Assembly: GCF_030814995.1 (NCBI RefSeq) | Contig: NZ_JAUSVX010000011.1 | Coordinates: 241,673-305,672, forward strand | From: Labrys wisconsinensis | GTDB lineage: Bacteria; Pseudomonadota; Alphaproteobacteria; Rhizobiales; Labraceae | DNA: 64,000 nucleotides | Reading direction: 5' to 3' | Part shown: piece by piece, positions 15,560 to 23,877 of the stretch | Numbering within the stretch: the first letter of the stretch is position 1 | Layout: each line of letters begins with the position of its first letter | The notes under the pieces: generated by a model | What the model saw: only the letters and a program-made list of their open reading frames with translations | Database searches by the model: none | Told to the model about the DNA's origin: nothing | Translations under genes and position numbers: made by a program

Positions 15560-16726
15560 CTATCCCTGCTCGGGCCGGCGGGCGGGATGGACCTCTCCCC
15601 CGATCCAGGTCCGCCTCGCCGCCAGCTCGTCGTCGAGATGGACGAGGTCGGCGCGGTGGCCGGCCACGATCCGTCCCCGGTCGCGGTCGAGGCCGAGAAA
15701 CTCCGCGGGGTAGAGGCTCGCCATGCGCAGCGCCTCGCCCGGCGCGAGGCCGAGATGGCCGACCGCGTAGCGCAGGCCCGCGTCCATCACCAGGTCGGAG
15801 CCGGCCAGCGTGCCGTCGTCCAGCGTCAGCACGCCGTCCCGGCGGGTGACGCGCCGGCCGTTGAGGATGAAGACGTCGCCGCTGTCGCCGGCCGGCGGCA
15901 TGGCGTCGGTGACCAGGAACAGGCGGCCCGGCCCCTGCTTGGCCCTGAGCGCGATGGCGAGCGCCGCGGGATGGACATGGTGGCCGTCGGCGATGATGCC
16001 GCACCACAGCCCGCCATGGGCCAGCGCCGCGCCGACCACTCCCGGGGTGCGGTGCTGCAGCTGCGACATGGCGTTGAAGAGATGGGTGACGCCGCGCGCT
16101 CCGGCATCGGCGGCGGCCATCGCCGTCTCGTAGGATGCGTCGGTATGGCCGAGGCTCACCGTGACGCCGCCCTCGACCAGCCGCCGGATCAGGCGCGGCG
16201 CGGCATTCTCGGCGGCAACGGTGAGCAGGATCGTGCCGATGCCGGCATCGAGGATCAGGTCGACATCGGCGTCGGTGAGCGGGCGGATCAGCGCCGGGTC
16301 GTGCGCGCCCTTGCGCGCCACCGACAGGAAGGGGCCTTCCAGATGGATGCCGGCGATGCCCGGCACGCCGGCCGCGATCGCCTGGCGCGCTGCGGCGATC
16401 GCCTGGCTCATGCCTTCGGGATGATCGGTGATGAAGGTCGGCAGCAGCGCCGTCGAGCCGAAAGGCGCATGGGCCGCGGCCAGCCGGCCGAGCGAGGCGG
16501 CGTCGGGCGTCTGGTTGAACAGCACGCCGCCGCCGCCATTGACCTGCGCGTCGATGAAGCCGGGCGCCAGGATGCCGCCGCCGAGAGCTTCGACTCGGAT
16601 GTCGGCCGGCAGCTCCGCCGCCGGCGCGACGCCGGCGATCCCTGCGCCGTCGATCAGCACGGCATGACCGTCGAGGAAGCGCGAGCCGGTGAAGACCCGC
16701 GCGCCGGTGAGGGCGGTGAGAGCCAT
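15560..16726 (-). CDS. nagA: N-acetylglucosamine-6-phosphate deacetylase
   Basis: A 388-residue amidohydrolase that removes acetate from GlcNAc-6-phosphate to give glucosamine-6-phosphate. Family motifs are visible: PGFIDAQVNGGGG near residue 60, HLEGPFLS (metal-binding Glu), VSLGHTDA, THLFNAM and the catalytic Asp region LVTDAMPPAG. The length is normal. The start overlaps the stop of the upstream deaminase gene by one base (TGATG), so it is the last gene of the operon kinase-gntR-nagB-nagA. Its substrate is produced by MurQ on the opposite strand and by the kinase of this operon. Confidence 0.93.
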   Translation of the reverse strand: MALTALTGARVFTGSRFLDGHAVLIDGAGIAGVAPAAELPADIRVEALGGGILAPGFIDAQVNGGGGVLFNQTPDAASLGRLAAAHAPFGSTALLPTFITDHPEGMSQAIAAARQAIAAGVPGIAGIHLEGPFLSVARKGAHDPALIRPLTDADVDLILDAGIGTILLTVAAENAAPRLIRRLVEGGVTVSLGHTDASYETAMAAADAGARGVTHLFNAMSQLQHRTPGVVGAALAHGGLWCGIIADGHHVHPAALAIALRAKQGPGRLFLVTDAMPPAGDSGDVFILNGRRVTRRDGVLTLDDGTLAGSDLVMDAGLRYAVGHLGLAPGEALRMASLYPAEFLGLDRDRGRIVAGHRADLVHLDDELAARRTWIGGEVHPARRPEQG

Positions 16727-17751
16727 CAGATCGTCTCCGTCACCTTGCGCAGCAGCGAGGGACTGTCGGGATCATGGCCCCGCGCCCGCGCCACCGCCTC
16801 GGCCAGCCCGTAGAAGGAGGCGAGCATCAGCACGGGGTCGAGCAGGGGATGGCCGCAGGAGGCGAAGGGCAGGACCCCCGGCCCGGCCGGGCCCGCCTGC
16901 GCCGTGAACACCCGCCCGCCGGCGGCCCGGAGCCGGTCGATCGCCTCGCCCATGGCGGCATGGGCGGCGTCCGCCGGGCGGAAGGCCAGCACCGGGAAGC
17001 CCTGGTTGAGCAGCTGCAGCGGGCCGTGCATCACCTCGGCGCCGCTGAAAGCCTCGGCATGCAGCACCGCGGTCTCCTTCAGCTTCAGCGCCGCTTCCGA
17101 GGCCATCGGCATCGACGGGCCGCGGCCGACGACATAGGCCGATTGCGCCGCCTGCAGCACCGGCAGCGCCTCGCTCCAGTCCGCCGCGACGGCGGCCCGG
17201 AGCGCCTCGGGCAGCTTTCGCAGGGCGGCGCGCAGCCCGGCATCGTCGGCCCATTCGGCGACCAGCGCCGCCAGGACCGTCGCCGAGGCCAGGAAGGTCT
17301 TGGTCGCCGCGACGCTCGTCTCGACGCCCGCATGCAGCGGCAGCACCGCGTCGGCGCCGGCGGCGAGCGGGGAGTCCGCGACATTGACCACCGCCACGGC
17401 GAAGGCGCCGGCCTGGCGGGCCGCCGCCTGCAGGGCGACGATATCCGGGCTCTTGCCGGACTGGGACACCGAGATCACCAGCGCGCCGTCGAGCCGCAGC
17501 GGCGCCCGATAGATCGAGGCGACTGAGGGGCCGATCGAGGCGACGGGGATGCCGGTGAGGATCTCCAGCACATATTTGAAATAGGCGGCGGCATTGTCGG
17601 AGGAGCCGCGGGCGCAGGTCACGACCACGCGCGGCGCGAGCTGCCGCAGCCTCGGCCCGAGGGCCGCAAGGGTTGCCGTCTCACGCTCGAAGAAACGCCC
17701 CACCACATCGGGCGTCTGCCGGATCTCGGTGGCCATGGCGGTGTCGGTCAT
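16726..17751 (-). CDS. SIS-domain glucosamine-6-phosphate deaminase (NagB-II type)
   Basis: A 341-residue protein made of two SIS (sugar isomerase) domains, similar to the isomerase half of GlmS but with no glutaminase domain. Motifs include CARGSSDNAAAYFKY (about 47-61), SVSQSGKSPDIVAL, ETSVAATKTFLAS and LKLKETAVLHAEAFSGAEVMHGP. Proteins of this form (NagB-II in Shewanella, AgaS relatives) deaminate glucosamine-6-phosphate to fructose-6-phosphate plus ammonia. Context, directly before nagA and with no hexameric NagB nearby, supports that role. Both ends overlap neighbouring genes by one and four bases. Confidence 0.87.
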   Translation of the reverse strand: MTDTAMATEIRQTPDVVGRFFERETATLAALGPRLRQLAPRVVVTCARGSSDNAAAYFKYVLEILTGIPVASIGPSVASIYRAPLRLDGALVISVSQSGKSPDIVALQAAARQAGAFAVAVVNVADSPLAAGADAVLPLHAGVETSVAATKTFLASATVLAALVAEWADDAGLRAALRKLPEALRAAVAADWSEALPVLQAAQSAYVVGRGPSMPMASEAALKLKETAVLHAEAFSGAEVMHGPLQLLNQGFPVLAFRPADAAHAAMGEAIDRLRAAGGRVFTAQAGPAGPGVLPFASCGHPLLDPVLMLASFYGLAEAVARARGHDPDSPSLLRKVTETI

Positions 17752-18512
17752 GGGTCTCGCCTCAGGGTCAGCTCGGCGACGAAGTCGTAGGCGTCGCCCC
17801 TATACCAGGATTGGGTGAACTCGGCCGGCGTGCCGTTGTCGAGATAGGACAGGCGCTCGATGGCAAGCGCCGCGGCGCCGGGCGCGACGTCGAGCAGCAG
17901 GGCGTCCTCGGCCGAGAGATTGGCGGCGCTCAGCCGCTGCAGGGCGCGCACCGGGCGCACGCCGCGGGCCGTCATCGCGGCATAGAGCGAATCGGCGACC
18001 AGGGTGGGGTCCGGCAGGTGGCGGGTGGGGATGGTGGCGAGCTCGATCGCCATCGGCACGCCGCCGGCCAGGCGCAGGCGCTTGAGGCGGCAGACGGTCT
18101 CGCTCGGCGAGAGCGACAGGCGCATCGCCTCCTGCGGGGAGGGGAGCGAGACCTCGCGCGCCAGCCAGCGCACGGTCGGCTCCAGGCCGCGCAGGCGCAT
18201 GTCCTCGCTGAACGAGGTGAGGCGCGACAGGGCCTGCTCCACCCGGTGCGGCGGCGCGGCGACGAAGGTGCCCGAGCCCTGGCGCTGCTTCAGGAGCCCG
18301 CCTTCGACCAGGCCGGACAGCGCCTTGCGCACGGTGACGCGCGACACCGACAGCGCCTCGGCAATGTCGCGCTCGCCGGGCAGGGCGTCGAGCGGGCGCA
18401 GGTCGCCGCGCTGGATCGCCGCCTTGATGCGGTCCTGCAGCCGGAGATAGAGCGGTGCCGGATCGTCCGCCGACAGGCCTTCGGCGCCGAAGATGGCAAT
18501 GATCCGGCTCAT
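17748..18512 (-). CDS. GntR-family regulator, HutC subfamily, of amino-sugar genes
   Basis: A 254-residue regulator with an N-terminal winged helix (about 20-90: LPGERDIAEALSVSRVTVRKALSGLVEGGLL is the recognition part, quoted here across two helices) and a C-terminal UTRA ligand-binding domain of about 150 residues. This architecture is shared with NagR/DasR, which sense amino-sugar phosphates. It is encoded inside the kinase-deaminase-deacetylase operon, overlapping both neighbours by four bases. Matching motifs in the two divergent promoters (19397-19420 and 19583-19606) are candidate operators. Confidence 0.88.
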   Translation of the reverse strand: MSRIIAIFGAEGLSADDPAPLYLRLQDRIKAAIQRGDLRPLDALPGERDIAEALSVSRVTVRKALSGLVEGGLLKQRQGSGTFVAAPPHRVEQALSRLTSFSEDMRLRGLEPTVRWLAREVSLPSPQEAMRLSLSPSETVCRLKRLRLAGGVPMAIELATIPTRHLPDPTLVADSLYAAMTARGVRPVRALQRLSAANLSAEDALLLDVAPGAAALAIERLSYLDNGTPAEFTQSWYRGDAYDFVAELTLRRDP

Positions 18513-19378
18513 GCGGCCTCGCGGCGGGCGAGCGCCAGGGCGCCGTCCATGGGATCGCCCTCGGCGGCGACCAGCACCGGCGCGAAGCGCTCCGGCAGCC
18601 AGGGCCGGTAGGGCTCGGCGAGGCCGCCCACCAGCACGATGCGGCTCGCGCCGAGCGCCATCAGCCGGTCGAGCTGGGCGCCGACGCCGGCCACCGCCTC
18701 GTCGATCAGGGCCTCGGCCACGGCGTCGCCCGCAGCGCGATGCTCGAACACCAGGGGGGCGAAGCGGGCATAGTCGCGCGCCACGGCCGATTTGGCCCAG
18801 ATCACCGCCTCGGACGGGTCGTCATGGAACCGCGCCATCACGGCGCGGGTCAGGGCGGAGCGCGGGGCGAGCTCGTCGATCGAGAGGATCGCCGCCCGCA
18901 CCGCGGCGCGGCCGAGGATGGCGCCGGAGCCGTCGTCGCCGATCTGGAAGCCCCAGCCGCCGACCGCGGTGGCACGGCCCTGGACCAGGGCGAGGCCCTG
19001 CGAGCCGGTGCCGAGGATCAGGATGGCGCCGTCGCGGCCGCCATGGGCGCCGAGGCAGGCGGCGACCGCGTCGGAGGCGACCGCCACGGCGGCATAGCCG
19101 AAGGGCTCGGCCGCGATCGCCGCGGCCAGGCTCGGCACGTTGGCGCCGGCGAGGCCGAGGCCGGCCCGCACCCGGCCGAGCGCGCTCGCGTCGAGCCCGG
19201 CGGCATCGAGCGCCGCGGCCGTCGCCGCCCGGATCGCCGTTGCCGCGACGTCGACGCCGAGCGTCAGGTTCGACGAGCCGGCGACGCCCTCGCCGAGCAC
19301 CAGGCCGGCCGCGTCCGTCAGCCGGGCGCGGCTGTTGGTGCCGCCGCCGTCGAGTCCGAGATAGAGGGCGTCCGCCAT
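18509..19378 (-). CDS. BadF/BadG-type amino-sugar kinase (GlcNAc/MurNAc kinase)
   Basis: A 289-residue ASKHA-fold kinase. Phosphate-1 motif GLDGGGTNSRARL is at about residues 8-20, a central ILGTGSQGLAL loop contacts ATP, and GGWGFQIGDDGSGAILGR is typical of eukaryote-type GlcNAc kinases and the bacterial MurK group. It would phosphorylate imported GlcNAc and/or MurNAc, a step that is required because the neighbouring importer is of ABC rather than PTS type. It is the first gene of its operon and diverges from murQ. Whether it prefers MurNAc or GlcNAc cannot be read from sequence. Confidence 0.85.
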   Translation of the reverse strand: MADALYLGLDGGGTNSRARLTDAAGLVLGEGVAGSSNLTLGVDVAATAIRAATAAALDAAGLDASALGRVRAGLGLAGANVPSLAAAIAAEPFGYAAVAVASDAVAACLGAHGGRDGAILILGTGSQGLALVQGRATAVGGWGFQIGDDGSGAILGRAAVRAAILSIDELAPRSALTRAVMARFHDDPSEAVIWAKSAVARDYARFAPLVFEHRAAGDAVAEALIDEAVAGVGAQLDRLMALGASRIVLVGGLAEPYRPWLPERFAPVLVAAEGDPMDGALALARREAA

Positions 19379-19396
19379 GGCTTTCTCCGCAGGGGC

Positions 19397-19420
19397 GACA
19401 ATACCAATTTAAACCATTTT
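19397..19420 (-). promoter_or_regulatory. Candidate GntR operator before the kinase operon
   Basis: Read on the minus strand, this contains ATTGGTA followed two bases on by GTC, preceded by TTTA and AAAA. It lines up base for base with 19583-19606 upstream of murQ (about 16 of 24 positions shared, including the uninterrupted ATTGGTA). It lies 19 bases before the kinase start. Two copies in the same orientation relative to each transcript suggest a shared regulator, most simply the GntR protein of this operon. Confidence 0.45.
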
Positions 19421-19582
19421 GTAAATTCGGAAGGCCGATGGCCAATTCCGGCTGGCCGCCCCGACAGGTCGTGCTCCCCCATTCCGGCCGCGCTACCCCA
19501 GGGGCCTGCGGTGCGTCCGGTGCCTTGGGTGGTCGACCGCTCCGCCGCTCTGCAACCGCAAAAGGTTAAAAAAGTGATTGAC

Positions 19583-19606
19583 GAAAGGTCTTACATTGGT
19601 ACTGTC
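19583..19606 (+). promoter_or_regulatory. Candidate GntR operator before murQ
   Basis: This copy carries GGTCTTACATTGGTACTGTC and lies 33 bases before the murQ ATG, directly behind a TTGACG (19578-19583) that could be a -35 box. It matches the motif in front of the divergent kinase operon. Binding here would block the murQ promoter. Confidence 0.45.
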
Positions 19607-19638
19607 CTCATTCCAGCGAAACCCGGCAGGCGAGGCGT

Positions 19639-20571
19639 ATGACGGTCCAGCGTACCGAGGAGGCGAGCGAGGATTATCGCGGCATCGACGCCTGGTCGAG
19701 CGCCGACGTGCTCGCGGCCATCGTGGCCTCGCAGCGCCGGGCGGTCGCCGCGGTCGAGGCGGCCGTGCCGGCGCTCGCCGCGGCCGGCGAGGCGATCGCC
19801 GATCGGCTGCGCCTCGGCGGTCGGCTGATCTATGCCGGCGCCGGATCCTCGGGCCTGCTGGCCCAGGTCGATGCCCTGGAGCTGCCCGGCACCTACGGCA
19901 TCCCGGCCGACCGGGTGCCGGTGCTGCTGGCGGGCGGCCAGGCGGCGCTGTTCACCATCCCCGGCGACGCCGAGGACGACGGCGACCAGGCGGAGCGCGA
20001 CGTCGAGGCGCTGCGCCCCTCGGCCGCGGACGCGCTGGTGGCGATCTCCGCCAGCGGACGCACGCCCTATGCGGTGGCGGCGCTCAGGCGGGCCGCGGCG
20101 CTCGGGGCGCTGACGGTCGGCATCGCCTGCAATGCCGGCACGCCATTGCTCGAGGAAGCGGACCATGCGGTGCTGCTGGCGACGCCGCCGGAGGTGGTCG
20201 CCGGCTCGACCCGCATGAACGCCGGTACGGCGCAGAAATGCGCCCTCAACATGCTCTCGACCCTGATCGGCATCCGTCTCGGCCATGTGCATGACGGGTT
20301 GATGGTCAATCTCCACGCCGACAACGACAAGCTGCGCCGCCGGGCCCTCGGCATCGTCGCCCGCGCTGCCGGCGTGAGCGAGGAGGCCGCCGCGGCGGCC
20401 CTGGAGGCCGGCGCGGGCAACGTCAAGACCGCCATCCTGCTGTGCGCGGGCGCGGGGAGCCCGCGGGAGGCCAGGGATTTGTTGGAACGTCGCGGCGGGA
20501 CCGTGCGGGCGGCGCTCGCCGAGCTCGCGGCGCTCACCGAGCTCGCGGCAAAATCATCGAAGGCGGGCTGA
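19639..20571 (+). CDS. murQ: N-acetylmuramic acid 6-phosphate etherase MurQ
   Basis: A 310-residue SIS-domain etherase that splits the lactyl ether of MurNAc-6-phosphate to GlcNAc-6-phosphate and D-lactate. Typical MurQ features are YAGAGSSGLLAQVDALELPGTYG (about 65-87), the GGQAALF ... EDDGDQAERDVEAL region around the catalytic acid, VAISASGRTPY, and the long helix with GSTRMNAGTAQK. Length is close to the usual 300. It starts a plus-strand operon that continues with a sugar ABC importer 44 bases later. The enzyme is a marker of peptidoglycan amino-sugar recycling or scavenging. Confidence 0.93.
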   Translation: MTVQRTEEASEDYRGIDAWSSADVLAAIVASQRRAVAAVEAAVPALAAAGEAIADRLRLGGRLIYAGAGSSGLLAQVDALELPGTYGIPADRVPVLLAGGQAALFTIPGDAEDDGDQAERDVEALRPSAADALVAISASGRTPYAVAALRRAAALGALTVGIACNAGTPLLEEADHAVLLATPPEVVAGSTRMNAGTAQKCALNMLSTLIGIRLGHVHDGLMVNLHADNDKLRRRALGIVARAAGVSEEAAAAALEAGAGNVKTAILLCAGAGSPREARDLLERRGGTVRAALAELAALTELAAKSSKAG

Positions 20572-20615
20572 ACCCGCCGGCGATCCGAGGCGCAACAAGA
20601 GGACAGGAGACCCTC

Positions 20616-21878
20616 ATGAACAAGCCTACCATCCGCAGCCTGATCTACGCGTCCGTGGCCACGGCCGTCCTCGGCCTCGCCACGGCCGCCCAGGCCCAGA
20701 CCACGCTCACCATCGAGAGCTGGCGCAACGACGATCTCTCGATCTGGAACGAGAAGATCATCCCGGCCTTTGAGAAGGCCCATCCCGACATCAAGGTCGT
20801 GTTCCAGCCGGTGGCGCCGACCGAATACGACGCCGCCCTCGGCGCCAAGCTCGCCGCCGGCACCGCCGGCGACATCATCGCCTGCCGTCCCTTCGACAAG
20901 TCGCTGCAGCTGTTCCAGAAGGGCAACCTGACCTCGGTCAACGACATCGCCGGCATGGACAAGTTCAGCGCGGTGGCCAAGGCGGGCTGGTCGACCGACG
21001 ACGGCAAGACCACGTTCTGCGTGCCGGTCGCCTCGGTCATCCACGGCTTCATCTACAACAAGGACGCCTTCGACAAGCTCGGCATCCAGGTGCCGCAGAC
21101 CGAGGACGAGTTCTTCGCCGCCCTCGACAAGATCAAGGCCGACGGCACCTACACCGCCATCGACCTCGGCACCAAGGACATGTGGGAAGCCGCCACGATG
21201 GGCTACCAGAACATCGGGCCGAACTACTGGCACGGCGAGGACGGGCGCCTCGCCCTGATCGCCGGCAAGAGCAAGCTGACCGATCCGGAATGGGTCGAGC
21301 CCTACAAGGTGCTGGCGAAATGGGCGCCCTATATGGGCGACGGCTACAAGGCGCAGGCCTATCCCGACAGCCAGAACCTGTTCTCGCTCGGCCGGGCCGC
21401 GATCTACCCCGCCGGCTCCTGGGACATCTCCCAGTTCAAGCAGGCGGAGTTCAAGCAGGGCGCCTTCCCGCCGCCGGTCAAGAAGGTCGGTGACACCTGC
21501 TACATCTCCGACCATGTCGACATCGCGCTCGGCATGAACGCCGCCTCCAAGAACGCCGAGGCCGCCAAGACCTTCCTGACCTGGGTGGCGACGCCGGAAT
21601 TCGCTTCGATCTACTCCAACGCCCTGCCGGGCTTCTTCAGCCTGCAGTCGGGCGCCATCGACCTGCAGGACCCGATGGCCAAGGAGTTCGTCTCCTGGCG
21701 CGGCAAGTGCAAGTCGACCATCCGCTCGACCTATCAGATCCTGTCGCGCGGCACGCCGAACCTGGAGAACGAGACCTGGGTGGCTTCGGCCAACGTCCTC
21801 AACGGCACGGCGACGCCGGACGAGGCGGCCAAGAAGCTGCAGGACGGGCTGGACAGCTGGTACAAGCCGGGCAAGTGA
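20616..21878 (+). CDS. Sugar ABC transporter substrate-binding protein
   Basis: A 420-residue family 1 extracellular binding protein (MalE/UgpB-like). A signal peptide spans about residues 1-27 (LIYASVATAVLGLATAAQAQ). The mature part opens with TTLTIESWRNDD, typical of carbohydrate-binding members. The ATG at 20616 is chosen over upstream in-frame codons because it has GGACAGGAG before it and starts the signal peptide. Position directly behind murQ suggests a ligand such as MurNAc, GlcNAc or a muropeptide-derived sugar; this is inference. It is followed by a paired palindrome before the permease gene. Confidence 0.87.
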   Translation: MNKPTIRSLIYASVATAVLGLATAAQAQTTLTIESWRNDDLSIWNEKIIPAFEKAHPDIKVVFQPVAPTEYDAALGAKLAAGTAGDIIACRPFDKSLQLFQKGNLTSVNDIAGMDKFSAVAKAGWSTDDGKTTFCVPVASVIHGFIYNKDAFDKLGIQVPQTEDEFFAALDKIKADGTYTAIDLGTKDMWEAATMGYQNIGPNYWHGEDGRLALIAGKSKLTDPEWVEPYKVLAKWAPYMGDGYKAQAYPDSQNLFSLGRAAIYPAGSWDISQFKQAEFKQGAFPPPVKKVGDTCYISDHVDIALGMNAASKNAEAAKTFLTWVATPEFASIYSNALPGFFSLQSGAIDLQDPMAKEFVSWRGKCKSTIRSTYQILSRGTPNLENETWVASANVLNGTATPDEAAKKLQDGLDSWYKPGK

Positions 21879-21891
21879 GGCAAGGACTGAG

Positions 21892-22037
21892 AACCCCTCT
21901 CCCAGGCGGGAGAGGGGCAGGGGTGAGGGCCTAGACGGTGCCTTCTGAAGGCGCGGCGCGAGCTGCCGCGATCCTCGCCCCGTTGGTCAGAAGTTCAGAC
22001 CCTCACCCCTGCCCCTCTCCCAGTCGGGAGAGGGGTT
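21892..22037. repeat. Paired palindromic repeat, family A copy 2
   Basis: Arms 21892-21935 and 21995-22037 are near-perfect inverted copies with a 59-base spacer. Each arm has a perfect 10-bp hairpin (CCCCTCTCCC and GGGAGAGGGG around four bases). It starts 14 bases after the stop of the binding-protein gene and lies before the permease gene, the same position as copy 1 in the ectoine transporter operon. Copy 3 at 33342-33492 is almost identical in the arms. Confidence 0.87.
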
Positions 22038-22098
22038 TGCGGTGGCGTCTCCGGCGCTGATCATGACACGATATCACCCCCACCCCCGAGGACCACCC

Positions 22099-23028
22099 AT
22101 GTCCGACGTCGAGACGCTGAGGCGGCCGCGCCGCTGGCATATCGCGGTGTTCCTGGCGCCGGCGGTGCTGGTCTACACCGCCATCATGATCGTGCCGCTG
22201 GCCGACACGCTGCGCCTCGCCCTGTTCCGGTCGACGGACAATGCGCAAACCTTCGTCGGCCTCGACAATTTCAAGGTGCTGTTCGGCGATCCCCGCTGGT
22301 CGGTGAGCTTCTGGAACGCGCTCAAGAACAATGTGATCTTCTTCGTCATCCACATGCTGATCCAGAACCCGGTCGGCATCGCGCTGGCGGCGATGCTGTC
22401 GGTGCCGAAGCTCAGGGGCACGGCCTTCTACCGCACCTCGTTCTTCCTGCCGACGATGCTGTCCTTCGTCATCGTCGGCTTCACCTGGAAGCTGATCCTG
22501 TCGCCGATCTGGGGCGTGACGCCGACCCTGCTCGGCCTCGTCCACCTGAAATGGCTGTTCGGCCCCTGGCTCGGGCAGGAGACCACCGCGCTGATCACCC
22601 TGGCGCTGATCTCGGTCTGGCAATATGTCGGCGTGCCGATGATGCTGATCTACGCCGCGCTCCTGTCGATCCCGGAGGAGGTGATCGAGGCGGCCGAGCT
22701 CGACGGCGTCACCGGGCCCTCGCAGTTCTGGAAGATCAAGCTGCCGCTGATCCTGCCGACGGTCGGCATCTGCTCGATCCTGACCTTCGTCGGCAATTTC
22801 AACGCCTTCGACCTGATCTATTCGGCCCAGGGCGCGCTGGCCGGCCCGAACTTCTCCGCCGACATCCTCGGCACCTTCCTCTACCGCACCTTCTTCGGCT
22901 TCCAGCTGCAGCTCGGCGACCAGAACATGGGCGCCACCATCGCCACCATGATGTTCCTGATCATCCTGACCGGCGTCGCCGTCTACCTCTTCGCCATCCA
23001 GCGGCGCATGCGCCGCTACCAGTTCTGA
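22099..23028 (+). CDS. Sugar ABC transporter permease (MalF-like)
   Basis: A 309-residue inner-membrane permease of the CUT1 carbohydrate class with six expected membrane segments. The EAA loop is EEVIEAAELDGVTGPSQFWKIKLPLI at about 194-219, where the ATPase docks. The ATG at 22099 (MSDVETLRRPRR) is preferred to the in-frame upstream ATG at 22042, because the latter lies close to the palindromic repeat and adds no conserved residues. The second permease follows after nine bases. Confidence 0.87.
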   Translation: MSDVETLRRPRRWHIAVFLAPAVLVYTAIMIVPLADTLRLALFRSTDNAQTFVGLDNFKVLFGDPRWSVSFWNALKNNVIFFVIHMLIQNPVGIALAAMLSVPKLRGTAFYRTSFFLPTMLSFVIVGFTWKLILSPIWGVTPTLLGLVHLKWLFGPWLGQETTALITLALISVWQYVGVPMMLIYAALLSIPEEVIEAAELDGVTGPSQFWKIKLPLILPTVGICSILTFVGNFNAFDLIYSAQGALAGPNFSADILGTFLYRTFFGFQLQLGDQNMGATIATMMFLIILTGVAVYLFAIQRRMRRYQF

Positions 23029-23037
23029 GGAGCAGCC

Positions 23038-23877
23038 ATGAACCGCGCCCGCTCCTCGCCGCTCAAGTCAGCGCTGATGCACCTGGCGCTCGGCGCCTAC
23101 ACGCTGATCTGCCTGGCGCCGGTGGCGCTGGTGATCATGAACTCGGTGAAGTCGCGCAACGCCATCTTCGGCGCGCCGCTGATGCCGCCGACGCCCAAGA
23201 CCTTCGACCTCGTCGGCTATGTCACGGTGATTGGGCAGGGCGACTTCCTCTATTACTTCCTCAACAGCCTGATCGTCACTCTCGGCTCGATCGTCTTCGT
23301 GCTGCTGTTCGGGGCGATGGCGGCCTTCGCCCTCTCCGAATACCGCTTCCGCGGCAACACGCTGATGGGCCTCTACATGGCGCTCGGCATCATGATCCCG
23401 ATCCGGCTCGGCACCATCGCCATCCTCAACATCATGGTGGCGACGCGGCTGGTGAACACGCATCTCGCCCTGATCCTGGTCTACACGGCGCAGGGCCTGC
23501 CGCTCGCCATCTTCATCCTGTCGGAGTTCATGCGGCAGGTGTCGAACGACCTGAAGAACGCGGCGCGCATCGACGGCCTGTCGGAATATGCCATCTTCTT
23601 CAAGCTGGTGCTGCCGCTGATCCGCCCGGCGATCGCCACGGTGGCGGTGTTCACCATGATCCCGATCTGGAACGACCTGTGGTTCCCGCTGATCCTGGCG
23701 CCCGGCGAGGCCACCAAGACGGTGACGCTCGGCGCCCAGGTCTTCATCGGCCAATACGTCACCAACTGGAACGCGGTGCTGGCGGCGCTGTCGCTCGCCA
23801 TCCTGCCGATCCTGGTGCTCTACCTCCTGTTCTCCCGTCAACTCATCCGCGGCCTCACCGCAGGAGCCGTCAAGTGA
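23038..23877 (+). CDS. Sugar ABC transporter permease (MalG-like)
   Basis: A 279-residue CUT1 permease, partner of the preceding gene, with six membrane segments and the EAA loop KNAARIDGLSEYAIFFKLVLPLIRP at about 178-202. The N-terminal segment LKSALMHLALGAYTLICLAPVALVIMNS is the first membrane helix. Its stop overlaps the GTG start of the oxidoreductase gene by four bases, so transporter and dehydrogenase are translationally coupled. Confidence 0.88.
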   Translation: MNRARSSPLKSALMHLALGAYTLICLAPVALVIMNSVKSRNAIFGAPLMPPTPKTFDLVGYVTVIGQGDFLYYFLNSLIVTLGSIVFVLLFGAMAAFALSEYRFRGNTLMGLYMALGIMIPIRLGTIAILNIMVATRLVNTHLALILVYTAQGLPLAIFILSEFMRQVSNDLKNAARIDGLSEYAIFFKLVLPLIRPAIATVAVFTMIPIWNDLWFPLILAPGEATKTVTLGAQVFIGQYVTNWNAVLAALSLAILPILVLYLLFSRQLIRGLTAGAVK

